Source of the DNA: JBOHER01 sp050701115
GTDB taxonomy: Bacteria; Actinomycetota; Actinomycetes; Mycobacteriales; Pseudonocardiaceae
Assembly (NCBI GenBank): GCA_050701115.1
Contig: JBOHER010000404.1
Location: 1-24,820, forward strand
DNA length: 24,820 nucleotides
Reading direction: 5' to 3'
In this document: positions 22,171-24,820 of the stretch, in pieces
Numbering within the stretch: position 1 is the stretch's first letter
How the letters are laid out: the number at the start of each line of letters is the position of its first letter
Position numbers and translations under genes: made by a program
The notes under the pieces: generated by a model
The model's input: only the letters and a program-made list of their open reading frames with translations
Told to the model about the DNA's origin: nothing
The model's database searches: none

Positions 22171-23420
22171 ACCTCCTCCGGCGACAGGTGACGGGCAAGC
22201 TCGCGGAGCGCCGTACAGACTCGGTCGACCGGACGCTCAGTGAGACCGGGATGCATCGGCAGCGACAGCAGTTGCCCGAACAGCATGTCGGCTCCTGGCA
22301 TGCCGCCCGGTGGGAACACCGCGGTCCGCCGGAAGTACGGCATCCGGTGCAGCGGGATGAAGTGCACAGACGTGCTGATGCCCCGCTCGGCGAGCCGCGT
22401 GATCAACTCGTCCCGGCTCATCCCGTACTCCTCGAGCACGCGCACCACGTACAGGTGCCAGGCGTGGCGACCGCGCGCTGGCACCGCAGGCAGCCGCAAT
22501 CCGGGTACTCGCCGAAGCCTGGCGGTGTACCAGGTGGAGATCGCCTCGCGGCGGTGTTGCCAGTCTGTGAGGTGGCGCAGCTGGGCGCGTCCGATCGCGG
22601 CTTGCACATCGGTCATGTTGGCCTTCAGCCCGGCGTCGTCGACGGTGTAGCGCCAGCTGCCGCCCGGCAGGTTTCGGCGCCACGCGTCGGCGGACATCCC
22701 ATGCAGCCGCGCCCGCCGGACCCGCGCGGCGATGTCGGTGTCGTCGGTCGTCACCATGCCGCCTTCGCCGATGGGCAGGTTCTTGGTGGCGTAGAAGCTG
22801 AAGCAGGCGGCCCGCGAGTGTGCACCCACCGGTCGGTCGTCGACGAACGTGCCCACGGCGTGCGCGGCATCCTCGACCACACGTGCCATCGGCAACCCGG
22901 CCGCATCGGCCAGTTCGGCCAGCGGCGCGGGGGCGCCCGCGAAATGCAGGCCCAGCATCGCGCGGGGACGCTCGCAGGCGCGGGCCGCGCGGACCACGGT
23001 GTCCGGGGACGGCATCGCGGTGTCCGGGTCGACGTCCACCAGCACCGGCTGGAGTCCGGCGTGCACGATCGCCTGCGCCGCACCGCAGAAGGTGAGGGTG
23101 GGTACCAGAACCTCGCTACCCGGCGGTAACCGCAAGGCCCGCAGCGCTAGTTCGATCGCCGCTGTGCAGGAACTGACCGCGACCGCGTGCTCGGCCCGAA
23201 CGCGCGCGGCGAACTCCTGCTCGAACAGCTCGGTCTCCGGCCCCATGGTGACCCATCCGGAGGCCAGCACCCGCTGTACCGCCAGCCGTGCCTCCTCGGT
23301 GATCTCGGTGCGCGCGAACGGTACCGGCGGTTCGTCGGCAACCGCCGCCACCGCATCAACCCGTTGGCGTGCGCCGTTGCCATCTCGCCGGAATCGGGGC
23401 TGCGGCCGGTAGACACTCAT
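22158..23420 (-). CDS. DegT/DnrJ/EryC1/StrS family sugar aminotransferase
   Basis: A 420-aa PLP enzyme that transfers an amino group to a keto-sugar nucleotide. ATG 23420-23418 has AAGGAG 6 nt upstream. PLP Lys213 is in FSFYATKNLPIGEGGMV. Asp184 (VVEDAAHA) contacts the pyridine nitrogen. The front part ASGWVTMGPETELFEQEFA and VAVSSCTAAIELALRAL is typical. It overlaps the dehydratase gene. Together they would make a 4-keto-6-deoxy sugar and aminate it, as PglF/PglE or FlaA1/PseC do. The amino-sugar product would enter surface polysaccharide. It is divergent from the flippase gene across 220 nt. Confidence 0.94.
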   Translation of the reverse strand: MSVYRPQPRFRRDGNGARQRVDAVAAVADEPPVPFARTEITEEARLAVQRVLASGWVTMGPETELFEQEFAARVRAEHAVAVSSCTAAIELALRALRLPPGSEVLVPTLTFCGAAQAIVHAGLQPVLVDVDPDTAMPSPDTVVRAARACERPRAMLGLHFAGAPAPLAELADAAGLPMARVVEDAAHAVGTFVDDRPVGAHSRAACFSFYATKNLPIGEGGMVTTDDTDIAARVRRARLHGMSADAWRRNLPGGSWRYTVDDAGLKANMTDVQAAIGRAQLRHLTDWQHRREAISTWYTARLRRVPGLRLPAVPARGRHAWHLYVVRVLEEYGMSRDELITRLAERGISTSVHFIPLHRMPYFRRTAVFPPGGMPGADMLFGQLLSLPMHPGLTERPVDRVCTALRELARHLSPEEVWRS

Positions 23421-23551
23421 GATGCGCTCCTTCGGGGCCGGCCTCGGAGGCGAGACCCCTCCGACGTGATCCGGCTCGCTCCGCCGCACGACGCGCACTC
23501 CGGCCGGCACGAACCACGCTAGGCAGCCGGTGCCGAGCGCAGATCCCGCCG

Positions 23552-23576
23552 GATGACGACATCCTCCTACGTCATC
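23552..23576. promoter_or_regulatory. Inverted repeat in the divergent polysaccharide promoter region
   Basis: GATGACG (23552-23558) and CGTCATC (23570-23576) form perfect 7-bp arms around an 11-bp spacer. They lie in the 220-nt region between the aminotransferase and flippase genes. The 18-bp arm-to-arm period is near two helical turns, which suits a dimeric regulator. No clear -10 or -35 pair was found beside it. Confidence 0.35.
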
Positions 23577-23640
23577 TGCGCGACGTGGCCGGCCGACCGC
23601 GCGAGCACAATGCGTGCAGGGCTACCCGGAGGGCCGCGAA

Positions 23641-24820
23641 GTGCCGAACCTTGACCGCTCCCGAGCGCGGCCTGCCGGGTTCGGCCGGCTGGCTCGCAGC
23701 ACGAATGGGCTCTCCTCCGGGTTCGGCTACAGCGCGATCGCCCAGGCCTCGCCACTGATCACCAACCTGGCGCTCGCCCCGTTCCTCATCGACCGCCTTG
23801 GTCTTGACCGATTCGGCGTGTGGTCGCTGATCCTGATCTTCCTGGTCACGTTCACCGCCCTGGACGGCGGAGTGGGCGCCTCGCTGGCGCGCTTCTACGC
23901 CTACCACTGCGCGCGCGGGGACCGGGCAGGCGCGGGGCGGCTGGCGATCGGTTCGCTGGCGCTGTTCCTGGCGCTGGGTGGGCTCATCACCGCCGCCTGC
24001 CTGCTGCTGGCGCCGGCCGTGGTCGAACTGCTGAACATCCCGGTGCATCTGCACGGCGAGGCGGTCGCCGTGCTTCGTCTGCTCGGGCCGCTCGTCGCGC
24101 TGGCCCTGGTCACTAATTCGGCCACCTCGCTGCTGCAGGCCAATTCCCGGTTCCGCGGGCTGGCCGGAGTCAGTGTCTGCTCCGCCGTCGGTTACGCGAC
24201 GGGTGTGCTGCTCGTCGTCGATCACGGGCAGGACCTGTCGACGCTCGCCGCCGTCACCTCCACCCGGTACGTGATCCTGCTTGGCGGCGGGTTCTGGCTC
24301 GGCAGGCGGCATATCAGCCTGCGGCGGCCGCTGCTGCCGGACGCCTCGCTGCTTCGCGAGTTCCGCGATTACGCGGTGCGGATGCAACTGTCCGGCCTCA
24401 CCACGTTCCTCAACGGGGAGATCGACGCGCTGGTGATCGCCGCGGTACTGCCCATCCGATTCGTCGGCATCTATGCGATCGGATACCAGGCGGCGTCCGC
24501 GCTGCGCAGCCTGCCGCTGTACGCGTTCCCGCCGATCCTCACCCGGATGACGGGCAGCTACGCGCACCACGGCATGACGGGCGCGGTCCGCGAGTTCCAT
24601 GCCTTGCAGTCACGATGGGTGCCTGCGGTGCTGGCCTACGGTGCGATGACGACCAGCGCCGAGGCGTTCGCCGTGTACGTGTGGCTCGGGCCGGAGTTCC
24701 TGCAGAGCGGGGACGTTGCGGTGACGCTGCTGGCCGGGTACTCGGGGCACGTCGCGATCACCGGGATGCGTACCTGCTTCGTCCGCGCGATCGGGCGTCC
24801 TGGGCTGGAGACCCGCTACT
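23641..24820 (+). CDS. Polysaccharide flippase (Wzx/MATE-like), 3' end outside the window
   Basis: A polytopic membrane protein that likely flips lipid-linked sugar repeat units across the membrane. It is open to the window end, giving 393 codons with no stop. GTG 23641 has GGAGGG 7 nt upstream. The translation begins VPNLDRSRARPAGFGRLA. Hydrophobic segments follow near 30-50, 58-80, 105-128, 140-160 and 175-195, and repeat in the second half with a typical RMQLSGLTTFLNGEIDALVIAAVL block. The segment SGFGYSAIAQASPLITNLALAPFLIDRLGLDRFGVWSL is like the start of Wzx/MVF-superfamily proteins. Divergent aminotransferase and dehydratase genes support surface-polysaccharide synthesis. The glycan itself is unknown. 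Confidence 0.88.
   Translation, partial: MPNLDRSRARPAGFGRLARSTNGLSSGFGYSAIAQASPLITNLALAPFLIDRLGLDRFGVWSLILIFLVTFTALDGGVGASLARFYAYHCARGDRAGAGRLAIGSLALFLALGGLITAACLLLAPAVVELLNIPVHLHGEAVAVLRLLGPLVALALVTNSATSLLQANSRFRGLAGVSVCSAVGYATGVLLVVDHGQDLSTLAAVTSTRYVILLGGGFWLGRRHISLRRPLLPDASLLREFRDYAVRMQLSGLTTFLNGEIDALVIAAVLPIRFVGIYAIGYQAASALRSLPLYAFPPILTRMTGSYAHHGMTGAVREFHALQSRWVPAVLAYGAMTTSAEAFAVYVWLGPEFLQSGDVAVTLLAGYSGHVAITGMRTCFVRAIGRPGLETRY

Noticed and set aside
23572..24600. Minus-strand open frame of 342 aa
   Set aside because: It is antisense to the flippase frame at 23641, which has a ribosome site and proper membrane helices.
1..24820. CRISPR array, transposase, integrase or rRNA
   Set aside because: No regular spaced repeats, recombinase motifs or rRNA-like sequence were found on either strand.

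Overview
The window is high-GC actinobacterial chromosome, most likely from the order Pseudonocardiales. The order is an inference from gene content and protein style. The supporting genes are a crotonyl-CoA carboxylase/reductase, a FadA4-like thiolase, a methylmalonyl-CoA epimerase, MeaB, an LdtMt2-like lipoprotein L,D-transpeptidase, a DivIVA-type coiled-coil protein and a DUF3558 lipoprotein. GTG starts are common, and G+C-rich hairpins without U-tracts sit where terminators would be expected.

Region 1 (1-4160) is housekeeping and envelope. It holds a membrane protein of the conserved-TM-helix type that seems to lack its first helix, a translationally coupled pair of small membrane proteins of unknown function, tRNA-Lys(CTT), an L,D-transpeptidase, tRNA-His(GTG) and oligoribonuclease. 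Strong hairpins separate most of these units.

Region 2 (4160-10680) carries a HerA/DUF853 ATPase, a Baeyer-Villiger-type flavin monooxygenase with a probable leaderless promoter and an operator-like palindrome, an M50-type membrane metallopeptidase and proA. A SAM-dependent methyltransferase follows proA and looks like an insertion into an otherwise conserved neighbourhood. A 20-bp perfect hairpin and a 308-nt non-coding stretch follow it.

Region 3 (10678-18404) combines signalling, cell growth and acyl-CoA metabolism. A universal stress protein and a class III adenylate cyclase form a tight two-gene unit, with the DivIVA-like coiled-coil protein next to them. The metabolic block is ccr (crotonyl-CoA to ethylmalonyl-CoA), methylmalonyl-CoA epimerase, acetyl-CoA acetyltransferase and meaB. 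It joins C4 acyl-CoA units to methylmalonyl-CoA and B12-dependent mutase metabolism, although no mutase gene lies in the window. A SPW-repeat membrane protein lies between ccr and the epimerase gene. The 5' end of meaB carries an exact 33-bp tandem duplication that duplicates the start codon.

Region 4 (18401-20670) has a NarL/LuxR-type response regulator and then a small cassette: an unknown Pro-rich protein, a DUF3558 lipoprotein and an unknown small protein. The two unknown ORFs appear frameshifted, and a 49-bp degenerate repeat flanks the cassette, so it looks like a decaying tandem duplicate.

Region 5 (20674-24820) is the start of a surface-polysaccharide locus. A FlaA1/CapD-like NDP-sugar dehydratase overlaps a DegT/DnrJ/EryC1/StrS aminotransferase, and both are divergent from a Wzx-like flippase that runs off the window end. 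The dehydratase and aminotransferase fit the synthesis of an amino-deoxy sugar for export.

No insertion sequence, phage gene, CRISPR array or rRNA gene was found. The most unusual signals are the meaB duplication, the decaying DUF3558 cassette, the palindromes at regulated promoters, and the coupled unknown membrane pair at 1002-1597.
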